Part shown: one piece after another, positions 35,498 to 44,334 of the stretch
How the letters are laid out: every line of letters begins with the position of its first letter
Numbering within the stretch: position 1 is the stretch's first letter
Assembly (NCBI RefSeq): GCF_025717065.2
Contig: NZ_JAOVZO020000018.1
Coordinates: 1,054,001 to 1,118,000 of the forward strand
DNA length: 64,000 nucleotides
Source of the DNA: Tahibacter soli
GTDB lineage: Bacteria > Pseudomonadota > Gammaproteobacteria > Xanthomonadales > Rhodanobacteraceae
Reading direction: 5' to 3'
Notes under the pieces: generated by a model
The model's input: only the letters and a program-made list of their open reading frames with translations
Database searches by the model: none
Told to the model about the DNA's origin: nothing
Program-made: the position numbers and the translations under genes

Positions 35498-36226
35498 ATG
35501 GCAGGCAATACCCACCGCTCGCGGCGTTGCGGACTCGGCTTTGCGCTCGTTCTGGCAACGAGCGGAACGGCCGCCGCGCAAGGCTTCGGCGGCGCGCTCG
35601 GCTACGGCAACGACAACGTCTACCGCGGCGTGAGCCTGACGCAGGGCAGTTCGGCGTGGCTCGCCGATCTGCACTACGACTTCGGCAACGGCTGGGTCGC
35701 CGGCGTCGGCGCGAGTTCGGAACGGCCGCGGTTCCAGGAAGCCGGCGCGCAGTTCCAGTGGTACGCCGACCGGCGCTGGCAGATCGACGACGACTGGTCC
35801 GCGAAAGTCGGCGTCGTGCACTACGACTCGCCGTCGAACTTCTGGCGCAAGGAGCTCGACTACAACGATCTCACCGCCGCGATCGGCTGGCGCGGACGCT
35901 GGCGGCTCTCGGTGGCGCTGTCGCCCGACACGCCGGGCGTGTTCCGCTATCCCGACAAGACGCGCATCGGCTATGCCGCGACGGTGGAGCTCGGCTACAC
36001 GCAGCCGCTCGTCGATCGGCTCTCGCTCAATGCCGGACTCGGCTACTACGACCTGCACGAGGTCGCCGACCTCGGCTACGCCTACGGCAGCATCGGCCTG
36101 AGCTACGGCATCGGCGACTTCAACGTCTATACGTCCGCCATCTGGGCCGATGCGGACGCGCGCCGCTACTACATGGGCTCGGAAACGCGCACGCGCTGGG
36201 TCACCACCGTCGTGTGGAGCTTCTAG
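35498..36226 (+). CDS. TorF-family putative porin
   Basis: A 242-residue outer-membrane protein with a signal peptide (cleavage near AAAQG). The opening GYGNDNVYRGVSLTQGSSAWLADLHYDF matches the TIGR02001 (TorF) family, and the last residue is Phe (VVWSF), the usual barrel-assembly signal. Function unknown. It is divergent from the ECF sigma gene across a 196-base region and precedes a secreted cupredoxin. Confidence 0.85.
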   Translation: MAGNTHRSRRCGLGFALVLATSGTAAAQGFGGALGYGNDNVYRGVSLTQGSSAWLADLHYDFGNGWVAGVGASSERPRFQEAGAQFQWYADRRWQIDDDWSAKVGVVHYDSPSNFWRKELDYNDLTAAIGWRGRWRLSVALSPDTPGVFRYPDKTRIGYAATVELGYTQPLVDRLSLNAGLGYYDLHEVADLGYAYGSIGLSYGIGDFNVYTSAIWADADARRYYMGSETRTRWVTTVVWSF

Positions 36227-36351
36227 CCGCGCAACCTTCCCGCACGCAGGCCGCACTCACGCGGTACGACGTCCGCTTCCGGCGGGTGCTCGTTCGTATC
36301 GCTGCCGGCAGTCGCCGGTCGCGGGGTTGCAGCGTGCGTCAAGGAGGTTTC

Positions 36352-37116
36352 ATGAAAGGCATATTGAAGCAATGGCTCGTCGGCGTGCTCCTGCTCGCCG
36401 CCGGCTCGGTCGCGACCGCGGCCAACCACACGGTGCGGGTCGGCGGCGGCGGCCTGACGTTCACGCCGTCGACGCTCACGATCCAGCGCGGAGACACGGT
36501 CACATTTTCCAATGCCGGCGGATTCCACAATGTGGTCGCCGACAGCGGCGCGTTCCGCTGCGCGGCCGGCTGCGACGGCGCGGGCGGCAACGGCAATCTC
36601 AGTTCGGCGGGCTGGAGCGCGACGGTCGCGTTCAACACCGCCGGCACGTTCGGCTACTTCTGCGACGCGCACGGCGCGCCCGGCAGCGGCATGGCCGGCA
36701 CGATCATCGTGCAGGGCGGCGATCCGCCGTTCACGATCACGCCGGCGATCACCGGCAACTGGTACGACCCGGCGCAGAACGGCCACGGCTTCCAGTTCGA
36801 GATGATCACGCCGACGCTCGTCACGGCGTTCTGGTTCACGTTCGACAACGCCGGCAACCCGGCATGGCTCGTCGGCACCGGCACGATCGACGGCGGCACG
36901 ATCGTCATGCAGGTCAACCGTTCGAGCGGCGGCCGCTTCCCGCCGAACTTCAACCCGGCGTCGATCGTCAACAACCCGTGGGGCACGTGGACGTTCACGA
37001 TCACCGGCTGCAACGCGGGCAAGGTCGACTGGACGACGACCGACCCCGCGTTCACCGCGACCGGCACGATGACGCTGACGCGGCTGACGCAGATTCAGGG
37101 CATGTCCTGCCCGTAG
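36352..37116 (+). CDS. Cupredoxin with a C-terminal beta-rich domain
   Basis: A 254-residue secreted protein with signal peptide (cleavage near ATAAN). Residues ~25-125 are a cupredoxin with ligands in GFHNV, YFCDAH and GSGMAG and the same Cys-containing insertion (FRCAAGCDG) as the 28640 gene. Residues ~135-254 form a second domain beginning GNWYDPAQNGHGFQFEMI, a short repeat-like motif common in secreted proteins of this lineage and of unknown role. ATG 36352 has a perfect AAGGAGG site. Confidence 0.85.
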   Translation: MKGILKQWLVGVLLLAAGSVATAANHTVRVGGGGLTFTPSTLTIQRGDTVTFSNAGGFHNVVADSGAFRCAAGCDGAGGNGNLSSAGWSATVAFNTAGTFGYFCDAHGAPGSGMAGTIIVQGGDPPFTITPAITGNWYDPAQNGHGFQFEMITPTLVTAFWFTFDNAGNPAWLVGTGTIDGGTIVMQVNRSSGGRFPPNFNPASIVNNPWGTWTFTITGCNAGKVDWTTTDPAFTATGTMTLTRLTQIQGMSCP

Positions 37117-37142
37117 CCACGGGTCGATTCGAGCGCCGCACC

Positions 37143-37170
37143 GACGAGGCCGCCGCGAGGCGGCCTCGTC
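37143..37170. terminator. Bidirectional terminator hairpin
   Basis: A perfect 12-bp stem GACGAGGCCGCC / GGCGGCCTCGTC with a GCGA loop lies between convergent genes and overlaps the last codons of the oxygenase. Confidence 0.6.
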
Positions 37171-37864
37171 ATGTCGCATCGTGGAAAATGATGCCGAGCG
37201 TATGCCGCGACCCCGCGCGCACGCGACTGACGCCGTGGCGCAGATTCACGCGATACGTTCCGCGCGCGCCGCGCACCGGGCGGTGATGCACCGCGAACAC
37301 CACGGCGTCGCCCTGCGCCAGCGGCACGACATCGGCGCGCGACTGCATGCGCGGACGCTGCTCGGTCAGCACGAATTCGCCGCCGTCGAAGTCGCGCCCC
37401 GGCTGCGACAACAGGATCGCCACCTGCAGCGGAAACACGTGTTCGCCGTACAGATCCTGGTGCAGGCAGTTGTAGTCGCCCGCGCCGTAGCGCAGCAGGA
37501 GCGGCGTCGGACGCGTCTGCCCGGCCGCGCGGCAGCGTTCGGCGAACGTGTCGTGCGTCGCCGGATACCGCGCGTCCACGCCCATCGCTTCGTTCCATCG
37601 GTTCGCGATCGGCGCGAGCCGCGGATAGATCTCGCGGCGCAGCGTGGCGATCGGTTCGGGCAGCGGGTAGGCGTAGTAGCGGTACTCGCCGCGGCCGAAG
37701 CCGTGCCGGGCCATGACGACGCGGCTGCGAAACCGCGCGTCGTCGTCGTAGCCGGCCGCGATCGCGGCGCAGGCGTCCGGCGGCAGCAGGCGTTCGACAT
37801 GCGCGTGGCCGTGCGCGTCGAGGTCGGCCGCGATGCGCGGCCAGTCGAGTTCGGAAAGGTTCAT
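37169..37864 (-). CDS. 2-oxoglutarate-Fe(II) dioxygenase
   Basis: A 231-residue enzyme. The iron ligands are the HxD of NCLHQDLYG and a distal His in GVSRVRAGSRHTLGIIFHD; the RVNLRHG segment supplies the oxoglutarate-binding Arg. The double-stranded beta-helix core resembles prolyl-4-hydroxylase-like proteins. Proteins of this kind may hydroxylate a protein or small molecule; target unknown. A stand-alone gene. Confidence 0.87.
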   Translation of the reverse strand: MNLSELDWPRIAADLDAHGHAHVERLLPPDACAAIAAGYDDDARFRSRVVMARHGFGRGEYRYYAYPLPEPIATLRREIYPRLAPIANRWNEAMGVDARYPATHDTFAERCRAAGQTRPTPLLLRYGAGDYNCLHQDLYGEHVFPLQVAILLSQPGRDFDGGEFVLTEQRPRMQSRADVVPLAQGDAVVFAVHHRPVRGARGTYRVNLRHGVSRVRAGSRHTLGIIFHDAT

Positions 37865-38021
37865 GCGGCAAGGCTAGGGCCGAGAACGTCGCGCGACACT
37901 CCGGATCTTGCGCTCGCGCGGCACCGGCCCGCCGCAGCCGCGCCACGGTCGCGCGATGCGCACTTGCGTCGCGGGCGCCGCCGCGGTTAGCTGCGCGCGT
38001 CGCCGCCGCGGAGCCTTCGCC

Positions 38022-38852
38022 GTGCTGATCGACCTGCACGATCCGTTGTTTCGCCAGGCCGTCGCCGCGATCGACGACGGCGACGTCGCGGCGCTGTCGG
38101 CGCTCGTCGCCGCGCACCCGTCGCTGCTGTCGATGCGTGCCGACACGGGCGAGGGGTATTTCGCGCGGCCGTACCTCGTGTGGTTCGTCGCCGGCAATCC
38201 GGTGCGGCGCGAACGCCTCGCGCCGAACGTCGCCGACGTCGCGCAGCTGTTGCTCGACGCGCTTGCCGAACACGCCGTCGTCGACCGGCAGGCGCAGATC
38301 GATACCGCGCTGGCGCTCGTCGCCTCGGGCCGCGTCGCGCGCGAAAGCGGCGTTCAGATCGCGCTGATCGACCGTTTCGCCGACGCCGGCGCGAACGTCG
38401 ACGCCGCGGTGCTGCCCGCCATCGCGCATCGCGAGATCGACGCCGTGCGACGCCTGGCCGAACGTGGCGCCGCATCGAGTCTGGCGATCGACGCCGCACT
38501 CGCCGCACCCGATGCGCTCGCCGCGCGCCTGCCGGGCGCGAGCGCCGACGAGCGCCGGCAGGCCTTGACCGTGGCAGCGCTGTACGGCCGTGCCGAGGTG
38601 CTCGCGGTGCTCGTCGCGGCCGGCGCCGACGTCGATGCCTACAGCCCGGCAAACCTGCACTCGCACGCTACCGCGCTGCATCACGCGGTCGATGCCGGTT
38701 CTCTGGATGCCGTCATGACGCTCGTCTACGCCGGCGCGTCGCTCGACGTGCGCGACCGCGTACACGGCGCGACGCCGCTGGAATGGGCGCGCTATCTCGG
38801 TCGCGACGCGATCGCGTACTGGCTCGAAGACCGGGCGGCTCAGGCGCCCTGA
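38022..38852 (+). CDS. Ankyrin-repeat protein
   Basis: A 276-residue helical-repeat protein. Clear ankyrin units occur at the C terminus (ALTVAALYGRAEVLAVLVAAGADVDA and ATALHHAVDAGSLDAVMTLVYAGASLD, then GATPLEWARYLG); more divergent units fill the N-terminal part. GTG 38022 is preferred because of its GGAG site; the frame is open for 38 more codons upstream but these are Arg-rich and non-native-looking. Cytoplasmic; role unknown. The 3' end overlaps the YciI gene on the other strand by 13 bases. Confidence 0.82.
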   Translation: MLIDLHDPLFRQAVAAIDDGDVAALSALVAAHPSLLSMRADTGEGYFARPYLVWFVAGNPVRRERLAPNVADVAQLLLDALAEHAVVDRQAQIDTALALVASGRVARESGVQIALIDRFADAGANVDAAVLPAIAHREIDAVRRLAERGAASSLAIDAALAAPDALAARLPGASADERRQALTVAALYGRAEVLAVLVAAGADVDAYSPANLHSHATALHHAVDAGSLDAVMTLVYAGASLDVRDRVHGATPLEWARYLGRDAIAYWLEDRAAQAP

Positions 38853-39211
38853 GCGTTCCCGAAGAACACGCCGACCGGGCGGATCTCGTAGCCGCCGACG
38901 CCGCGATTGGCTGCGGCGAGACGGCGCGCGATGTCGGCCGCCTCGTCGCTCGTTTCGCAGTCGACGATGTAGAAGCCGAGCAGCTGCTCCTTCGTTTCGG
39001 CGAACGGACCGTCGACGAGCAGCAGGTTGTCGCTCTTGCGGACCGTCTTCGCGGTGCGCGTGGGCTGCAGTCGCGCGACGGGTCCGAGCTTGCCTTGCTT
39101 GGCGAGTTCCTGCTGCACGGCGCCCAGGCGCGCCATGACTTCGGCGTCTTCTTCGGCGGTCCAGTTGTCGGTGATGTTCTCGTCGTTGTAGCAAAGAATC
39201 GCGTACAGCAT
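38840..39211 (-). CDS. YciI-like (DGPF domain) protein
   Basis: A 123-residue dimeric alpha-beta barrel protein. The LLLVDGPFAETKEQLLGFYIVDC segment carries the DGPF motif. In this family a His/Asp pair may be catalytic, but the function is usually unknown; similar proteins often accompany ECF sigma factors, though none is adjacent here. ATG 39211 is chosen as the start of the MLYAILCYND strand. Confidence 0.88.
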   Translation of the reverse strand: MLYAILCYNDENITDNWTAEEDAEVMARLGAVQQELAKQGKLGPVARLQPTRTAKTVRKSDNLLLVDGPFAETKEQLLGFYIVDCETSDEAADIARRLAAANRGVGGYEIRPVGVFFGNAQGA

Positions 39212-39292
39212 CGGCCGCTCCGTCTCGATGACAAGATGCGGAGTATGCACGCGACGCGCGGCGATGCGCCCGCGCGTCGCGCGAAAGGCTCG

Positions 39293-40690
39293 CTACGGCG
39301 TCGCGGCGACCGCCGCCGCCGCGTCGACGATGCCGGCGCCGCAGCCGCCCGTGCAGGTGCCCGGCAGCGCTCGCGCCGTGCTCTTGAGCAGCGCCTCGAC
39401 GGCCGCCGGCGTCAGCGGCGTCGTCGCGGCCGACTGGATCAGCGCGACCACGCCCGCGACGTGCGGCGACGCCATCGACGTGCCGCTGTAGATCGCGTAG
39501 CCCTGCGCGCCGGGCGTCGTCGTGCCCGCGTTGAGCGTCGAGAGGATCGATTCGCCGGGCGCCGATACGTCGATGCCCGCGCCGAAATTCGAGAAGCTCG
39601 CGCGGTTGCCGGTGCGCGTCGTCGCGGCGACGGCGACGACGTTCGCGCAGTTCGCCGGGCGGAATCCCGACACGTTCGCGTTGCTGTTGCCCGCCGCGAT
39701 CACCACGGTCGTGCCGCGCCCGACCGCGCCGTTGATCGCGTTCTGGAACGCCGCGTCGCAGGCGCCCGACGCGCCGAGGCTCAAGTTGATCACCTCGGCC
39801 GGATTGGCGTTCGCGGGTACGCCCGCGACCGTGCCGCCCGACGCCCAGATCATCGCGTCGACGACGTCCGACAGCGCGCCGCCGCATTTGCCGAGCACGC
39901 GCGCCGGCACGATCTTCGCGCCGTGCGCGACGCCGGCGACGCCCGCCGCGTTGTTCGTCACCGCGGCGATCGTGCCGGCCACGTGCGTGCCGTGCCAGCT
40001 CGAGTTGCGGCTGCCGAAGAGATCGCCGGCGCACTGCAGGATGCCGTACCAGTCGCCTTCGTCGGCCGGATTCGCGTCGCGGCCGTTGCCGTCGCGCGCG
40101 GTCGACGCGCTCGTGATGAAGTCGTAGCCCGGCAGCACCTGCGCGTTGAGTTCGGTGTGGTTCGTGATGCCGGTGTCGATCACGCCGACGACGACGCCCG
40201 CACCGGTGCTGTCGTCCCATGCGGCCGGCGCGGCGATGCCTCCGGTCGCCTCGAAATAGTTCCATTGTTCCGGATAGCGCGTGTCGTTCGGGTTCAGCAC
40301 CGCCGTGACGATCGCGTCGGCCTGCACGTATTCGACGTTCGGATTGCGCGCGAGCGCGGCCATGAATTCGGCGGCTTCCTTCGGCCCGAGGCCGCGCGAG
40401 ACTCCGACGAGGTCGGCGCCTATGCCCAGGCGCCGCACGTGCGCGGCGCTCACGCCGCGGCGCAGCGCCGCGTCGTCGAGCGCGAAGCGTCGCGAATCGG
40501 CATTCGCGAACTCGGCCGACTCGTCGCGGAATTTCACGATGAAACGGTCGTGCGCGCTGCCGGCGACGAGATCGTCGACGTAGACACGGGCGGGTTGCCG
40601 GTCGCCGGTCGCGCTCGCCGCGCCGCACAGCGCGATGCCGACGGCGAACGCGAGCACGCGCAGCCGCATCGTAGAGTTCATGGCACGCAT
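39293..40690 (-). CDS. Secreted S8 subtilisin-like protease
   Basis: A 465-residue secreted protease: signal peptide (cleavage near ASATG), an I9-type pro-domain (RFIVKFRDES ... NVEYVQAD) and a complete subtilase domain. Catalytic residues are in VIDTGI (Asp), SWHGTHVAGT (His) and GTSMASPHVAG (Ser), with the oxyanion Asn in IAAGNSN. The domain is closest to extracellular serine proteases of plant-associated and soil gammaproteobacteria. AGGAGG lies six bases before ATG 40690. No C-terminal sorting domain. Confidence 0.93.
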   Translation of the reverse strand: MRAMNSTMRLRVLAFAVGIALCGAASATGDRQPARVYVDDLVAGSAHDRFIVKFRDESAEFANADSRRFALDDAALRRGVSAAHVRRLGIGADLVGVSRGLGPKEAAEFMAALARNPNVEYVQADAIVTAVLNPNDTRYPEQWNYFEATGGIAAPAAWDDSTGAGVVVGVIDTGITNHTELNAQVLPGYDFITSASTARDGNGRDANPADEGDWYGILQCAGDLFGSRNSSWHGTHVAGTIAAVTNNAAGVAGVAHGAKIVPARVLGKCGGALSDVVDAMIWASGGTVAGVPANANPAEVINLSLGASGACDAAFQNAINGAVGRGTTVVIAAGNSNANVSGFRPANCANVVAVAATTRTGNRASFSNFGAGIDVSAPGESILSTLNAGTTTPGAQGYAIYSGTSMASPHVAGVVALIQSAATTPLTPAAVEALLKSTARALPGTCTGGCGAGIVDAAAAVAATP

Positions 40691-40898
40691 CGGAATCCTC
40701 CTGTTCTTAAGGTGACAGGAGCGGGCACGACCGTTCGCGCCCGCTTCGGGACGCACGCACCGCGCGGGCGCCGCCCGCGTCGTTGCGCATCGTTTCGTCA
40801 TGCGTTGCCGCGTTTTCCGGCCCCGTTTCGCCGTGCCCCCGAGCACGGCAAAGAGGAAAACGCTGATTTTTTTACATTAATTGCGAAGACGTCAACGC

Positions 40899-40928
40899 GA
40901 CGTCAAGCCCGCCGGCGCGGGCGACGTC
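40899..40928 (-). terminator. Hairpin after the lysine-rich gene
   Basis: GACGTC-AA-GCCCGC / GCGGGC-GACGTC stem, nine bases past the stop of the 40937 gene on the minus strand. No T run follows directly. Confidence 0.4.
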
Positions 40929-40936
40929 CGGCATCT

Positions 40937-41350
40937 TCAGCGCCGCGGGGCGGACTTCTTCGTCGCGGCCTTTTTCGCGGTCGATTTGCCGGCCGACGAC
41001 CTCTTCGCAGTCGGCCTCTTCGCAGTCGATTTCCTCGCGGCCGTCTTCTTCGCGGCCGTCTTCTTCGCCGGCGACTTGCGCGCCGCGCTCTTCTTCGTGG
41101 CTGTCTTCTTCGTGGATGCCTTCTTCGCAGCCGTCTTTTTCGCAGCGGTTTTGCTCGCGCTGCGCTTCTTCGCCGCGGGTCGCTTCGCCTTCGGGCCGGG
41201 CTTCGCGCCGCCGTCCTCCTTGTTCACGGTCGCCCATGCGCGCCGCTGCGCCTCGTCCTTGGACACACCGCGCTCCTCGTAGCTCTCCTCGATGTGCTCG
41301 ACCTTGCGCTTCTGCTTGCCCGAGTAGGCCGACTTGTCTCCGCGTGGCAT
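40937..41350 (-). CDS. Histone H1-like lysine/alanine-rich protein linked to Ku
   Basis: A 137-residue basic protein. Residues 1-48 ([20 protein letters not shown] ...) form a small helical domain typical of short proteins encoded beside Ku genes. Residues ~55-137 are AKK/TAKK repeats like AlgP and eukaryotic H1 tails, giving strong non-specific DNA binding. It starts nine bases after the Ku stop with a GAGGAGG site, so it is co-transcribed with Ku. Confidence 0.8.
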   Translation of the reverse strand: MPRGDKSAYSGKQKRKVEHIEESYEERGVSKDEAQRRAWATVNKEDGGAKPGPKAKRPAAKKRSASKTAAKKTAAKKASTKKTATKKSAARKSPAKKTAAKKTAARKSTAKRPTAKRSSAGKSTAKKAATKKSAPRR

Positions 41351-41359
41351 CTTGCCTCC

Positions 41360-42271
41360 TCAACCGGCCTTGCGCCGGCGCGTAGTCTTGGTGGGGGATT
41401 TCTTCTTCGCGGCGCCGCGCGCCGGTTTCTTCTTCGCCGCGGGCTTGCCGCCGCCCGCCGCCGCCGTGCGTTTGCCGGTCGAAAGGCTTTTTTCCAGCAG
41501 CGACATGAAGTCGACGACGTTCGTCGCCGGTTCCGCTTCGGCCGGCTTCGCGGCACGTTCGCGCGGTTTCCTGCCGCCGGATTTCTTCACGCTCGCCTCG
41601 ACGATCCTGCGCAGCTTCGCGCGGAAATCGTCGCGGTAGTCGGCGGGCTTGAAGTCGACGCTCATCGACTCGACGAGCTTGCCGGCCATGTCGACCTCGC
41701 GCGCGGTGACGCGATGCGCGGTCGACGTGCCTTTCGGCAGCGCGTAGTCGTCGACGTCGACGAGCTCCTGCGGAAATCGCATCAGCAGCACGACGAGCGC
41801 GTCGTCATGCGGCTTGACCATCGCGAGGTATTGCCGCGTGCGGATCACCAGCCGCGCGATGCCGGCCTTGCCGGTTTTCTTGAGCGTCTCGCGCAGCAGC
41901 ACGTAGCCTTTCTCGGCGCGCTTGCCCGGCACGAGCACGTAGGGCTTTTCGAAATAGCGCGGATCGACCGCCTCGGCGTCGACGAACGCTTCGACGTCGA
42001 TCGTCTCGGTCGATTCCGGCGCGGCCGCCTTGAGGTCCTTCTCGTCGACGACCGCGTAGCTCCCCTTGGCGTATTCGTAGGCCTTCACGACCTCTTTCCA
42101 CGGTACTTCCTCGCCGGTTTCCGAATTCACGCGCTCGTAGCGGATCGGATCCTTCGTGCGCCGGTCGAGCAGGCGAAAATGCAGGTCGACCGAACGTTCG
42201 CCGGGCATGAGCTGCACCGGCACCTGCAACAGGCCGAACGACAGCGTTCCATTCCAGATCGGGCGTGCCAT
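41360..42271 (-). CDS. ku: Non-homologous end-joining protein Ku
   Basis: A 303-residue Ku homologue. MARPIWNGTLSFGLLQVPVQL opens the Ku core, followed by the beta-barrel ring region (VNSETGEEVPWKEVVKAYEY, YFEKPYVLVPGK). A basic Lys/Arg/Ala tail follows (residues ~270-303), as in bacterial Ku proteins that bind DNA ends and recruit LigD. ATG 42271 is the family start. ligD lies 2.8 kb away on the other strand. Confidence 0.96.
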   Translation of the reverse strand: MARPIWNGTLSFGLLQVPVQLMPGERSVDLHFRLLDRRTKDPIRYERVNSETGEEVPWKEVVKAYEYAKGSYAVVDEKDLKAAAPESTETIDVEAFVDAEAVDPRYFEKPYVLVPGKRAEKGYVLLRETLKKTGKAGIARLVIRTRQYLAMVKPHDDALVVLLMRFPQELVDVDDYALPKGTSTAHRVTAREVDMAGKLVESMSVDFKPADYRDDFRAKLRRIVEASVKKSGGRKPRERAAKPAEAEPATNVVDFMSLLEKSLSTGKRTAAAGGGKPAAKKKPARGAAKKKSPTKTTRRRKAG

Positions 42272-42538
42272 GGGATTTTCCGTCAGGCGGGGCAATCCGA
42301 AGACGCAAGACGAATGCCAGCGCGAATCCGGAGTGCTGCGGCCTTCGCCGGCGCCGCGCTCGTGCAGTTTGCGCCGCGCCGGACCACCGACGTGCAACTT
42401 GCGCGGCACGGACTCGGACGAGACCCCGCGCATCGCCAGTACGGGTCGAGTACAAAAATAAACGGCTCGTGGCATGCCGCTTGCTGCCTCTGACGGGCGA
42501 ATGAGGGGAGTCGCGCCCGATCATCCGAGGAGACGCAC

Positions 42539-43399
42539 ATGCACCATCGCCACAAAGACCCGAACGCGCGCGACCGCGGGATGCAGCGCCGAAACGACGA
42601 GACGCGCAACCGAGACGAGCGCTACGATTTCGGTGACGAGAACCGCGGCGAGCCGTACTACAACGAACCCGACGGCGGCCGCTTCGGCGAACCGCGCGGT
42701 CGCGGCTCATCCGAAGACATTGAGCGCGGCGCGGGCTACGGCGCGCGCTATCCGTCGAGCGCGCGCGAGATGCGCGAGGGCGACTGGAATCGTCCCGAAT
42801 ACGGCGCGTTCGGCCACTTCGGCGAATATCGCGGCGGCGGACGCTGGACCGCCTCGCCGGACCTGCCGCGTCATCTGCAGCCTGCCGGGCCGATGGCCGG
42901 CACCGACGTCAGCCATCGGCGCGGCGCGTACTACTACGGCCCGCGCAGCGACGAGGATCGTCGCGGCGACTACCGCAACCGTGACGAGGACGCGCGCTAC
43001 GATCCCTACGGCCGCGACCTCGGCGCGAACTGGACGCGCGCCGCGCCGTACCCCGGCTACGCCGAAACGCAGGGCCACAGCGTGCACGGCGCGGAGAGCT
43101 ACCGCGGACGCGGGCCGAAGGGCTACGCGCGCGCCGACGCGCGCATCCAGGAGGACGTTTGCGAGCGGCTGACCGACGACGAGCGCGTCGACGCCGGCGA
43201 CATCGTCGTCGCAACGAAGAACGGCGTCGTCACGCTCGACGGCACGGTGCCGCAGCGGTGGATGAAACATCGCGCCGAAGACGTCGTCGAAAGCTGCGGC
43301 GGCGTCAAGGATGTCGTCAACCGCCTGAGCGTGCGGCGCGGCGATCCGGCGCACGGTGCGCCGTCGCCGGCCGGCGAAGACGTCGTCAAGAAGCACTGA
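42539..43399 (+). CDS. BON-domain protein with a long charged, disordered N terminus
   Basis: A 286-residue protein. Residues ~1-195 are rich in Arg, Asp, Gly, Tyr and Pro with no fold visible. Residues ~196-265 form one BON domain (DARIQEDVCERLTDD, IVVATKNGVVTLDGTV, AEDVVESCGGVKDVVNRLSV). No signal peptide. Similar proteins recur in NHEJ and stress islands. ATG 42539 has a GAGGAG site. Confidence 0.82.
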   Translation: MHHRHKDPNARDRGMQRRNDETRNRDERYDFGDENRGEPYYNEPDGGRFGEPRGRGSSEDIERGAGYGARYPSSAREMREGDWNRPEYGAFGHFGEYRGGGRWTASPDLPRHLQPAGPMAGTDVSHRRGAYYYGPRSDEDRRGDYRNRDEDARYDPYGRDLGANWTRAAPYPGYAETQGHSVHGAESYRGRGPKGYARADARIQEDVCERLTDDERVDAGDIVVATKNGVVTLDGTVPQRWMKHRAEDVVESCGGVKDVVNRLSVRRGDPAHGAPSPAGEDVVKKH

Positions 43400-43408
43400 T
43401 TCCGACGC

Positions 43409-43430
43409 GGACGGCGGCATGCCGCCGTCC
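43409..43430. terminator. Hairpin between the BON and DUF4142 genes
   Basis: GGACGGCGGCA / TGCCGCCGTCC, a perfect 22-bp palindrome just after the BON stop; probably a terminator or attenuator. Confidence 0.4.
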
Positions 43431-43452
43431 GGCCTCGGTCGAGGAGGTCACC

Positions 43453-44007
43453 ATGTTTCGTCTTCCACTCGTAACTTTTGTCATTCTCTCGTTCGCGGCG
43501 ACCGCGCCTGCCGTCGCGCAGCAACAGGCGCCGCCGCCGTCGCACCAGGCCGTCGAGCTCGAGACCATCGACGCCGTCGACGAAAACTTCCTGCATCGCG
43601 CGGCCGTTGGCGGCCTTGCCGAGATGAGTCTCGGCCGTCTCGCCGCGAGCCACGCGACGCAGACCGACATCAAGAAATTCGGCGCGACGCTCTCGAACGA
43701 GCGAGGCAAGCTCAACGACCGCCTGCTCGAACTCGCGGCGCAGGAAGGCTGGGAGCTGCCGGACGACATCGACGCCGACCATCGCGCGAAGATCGACGCG
43801 GTCGCGAACAAGGACGGTCTGGAATTCAACGCCGTGTTCGCCGACGTCGTCGTCGAATCTGCGCGCACGGCGGTCGCGCTGTTTCGCGAAACCGCGCAGG
43901 AGAGCCGCGCGCCGGCCGTGCGCGAATTCGCGCGCGAAGCGCTGCCGATGCTCGAGCGCCATCTGCGCATGGCGCAGGCGCTCAAGCAGGAAGTGGCGGG
44001 GCGTTGA
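43453..44007 (+). CDS. DUF4142 periplasmic protein
   Basis: A 184-residue protein with a signal peptide (cleavage near AVAQQ) and a ferritin-like four-helix DUF4142 domain (FLHRAAVGGLAEMSLGRLAASHATQTDIKKFGATL ...). The family is common in stress islands; no metal ligands are certain. GAGGAGG precedes ATG 43453. Confidence 0.9.
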   Translation: MFRLPLVTFVILSFAATAPAVAQQQAPPPSHQAVELETIDAVDENFLHRAAVGGLAEMSLGRLAASHATQTDIKKFGATLSNERGKLNDRLLELAAQEGWELPDDIDADHRAKIDAVANKDGLEFNAVFADVVVESARTAVALFRETAQESRAPAVREFAREALPMLERHLRMAQALKQEVAGR

Positions 44008-44015
44008 TCTCGTTG

Positions 44016-44043
44016 CGCCGCCGGTTCGCGCGAACCGGCGGCG
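44016..44043. terminator. Bidirectional terminator palindrome
   Basis: CGCCGCCGGTTCGC / GCGAACCGGCGGCG is a perfect 28-bp palindrome between convergent genes (ends 44007 and 44050), followed on the plus strand by GCTTCTTC. Confidence 0.6.
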
Positions 44044-44049
44044 GCTTCT

Positions 44050-44334
44050 TCAGAGAGATTCGTCGAACTCGAGCGCCGCATCGCGCTCGCGCGCGAGTTC
44101 GACGGCGAGCGCGCGGACCGCGTCGAGCGCTCCGGCGCTGACGACGAGTTCGATCTGATGCACGCCCGGGCCTTCGTCGTCCGGCAGGCCGGCCGAGCTC
44201 GAATCGTCGTCGTCCATGTGCGGCATCAGGTCGCCGACTTCCTCGACGCGTTCGACGCCGCCGAGCGATCCGAGCCGGTTGATGAGTTCGGCCGCGACGT
44301 CGTCGGTGCCGGTCAGTTGCAGGCGCAGGCGCAT
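44050..44334 (-). CDS. Small acidic protein of unknown function
   Basis: A 94-residue protein, not recognised. It has two beta-alpha-beta-like halves (LRLQLTGTDDVAAELINRLGSL and IELVVSAGALDAVRALAVELARER) joined by an Asp/Ser-rich linker, so an ACT-like fold is conceivable. The ATG overlaps the stop of the previous small gene by one base (TGATG). Third gene of a three-gene unit with an EF-hand protein. Confidence 0.6.
   Translation of the reverse strand: MRLRLQLTGTDDVAAELINRLGSLGGVERVEEVGDLMPHMDDDDSSSAGLPDDEGPGVHQIELVVSAGALDAVRALAVELARERDAALEFDESL

Noticed and set aside
40937-41282. AKK/TAKK repeat region considered as a tandem DNA repeat or CRISPR
   Set aside because: The repetition comes from a lysine/alanine-rich protein and has no spacers or fixed DNA repeat unit.
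38180-42493. Plus-strand open frame of 1437 codons through the ankyrin, protease, lysine-rich and Ku genes
   Set aside because: It is low-complexity (Arg/Leu repeats opposite the AKK repeats) and crosses genes on both strands. No domain is visible.
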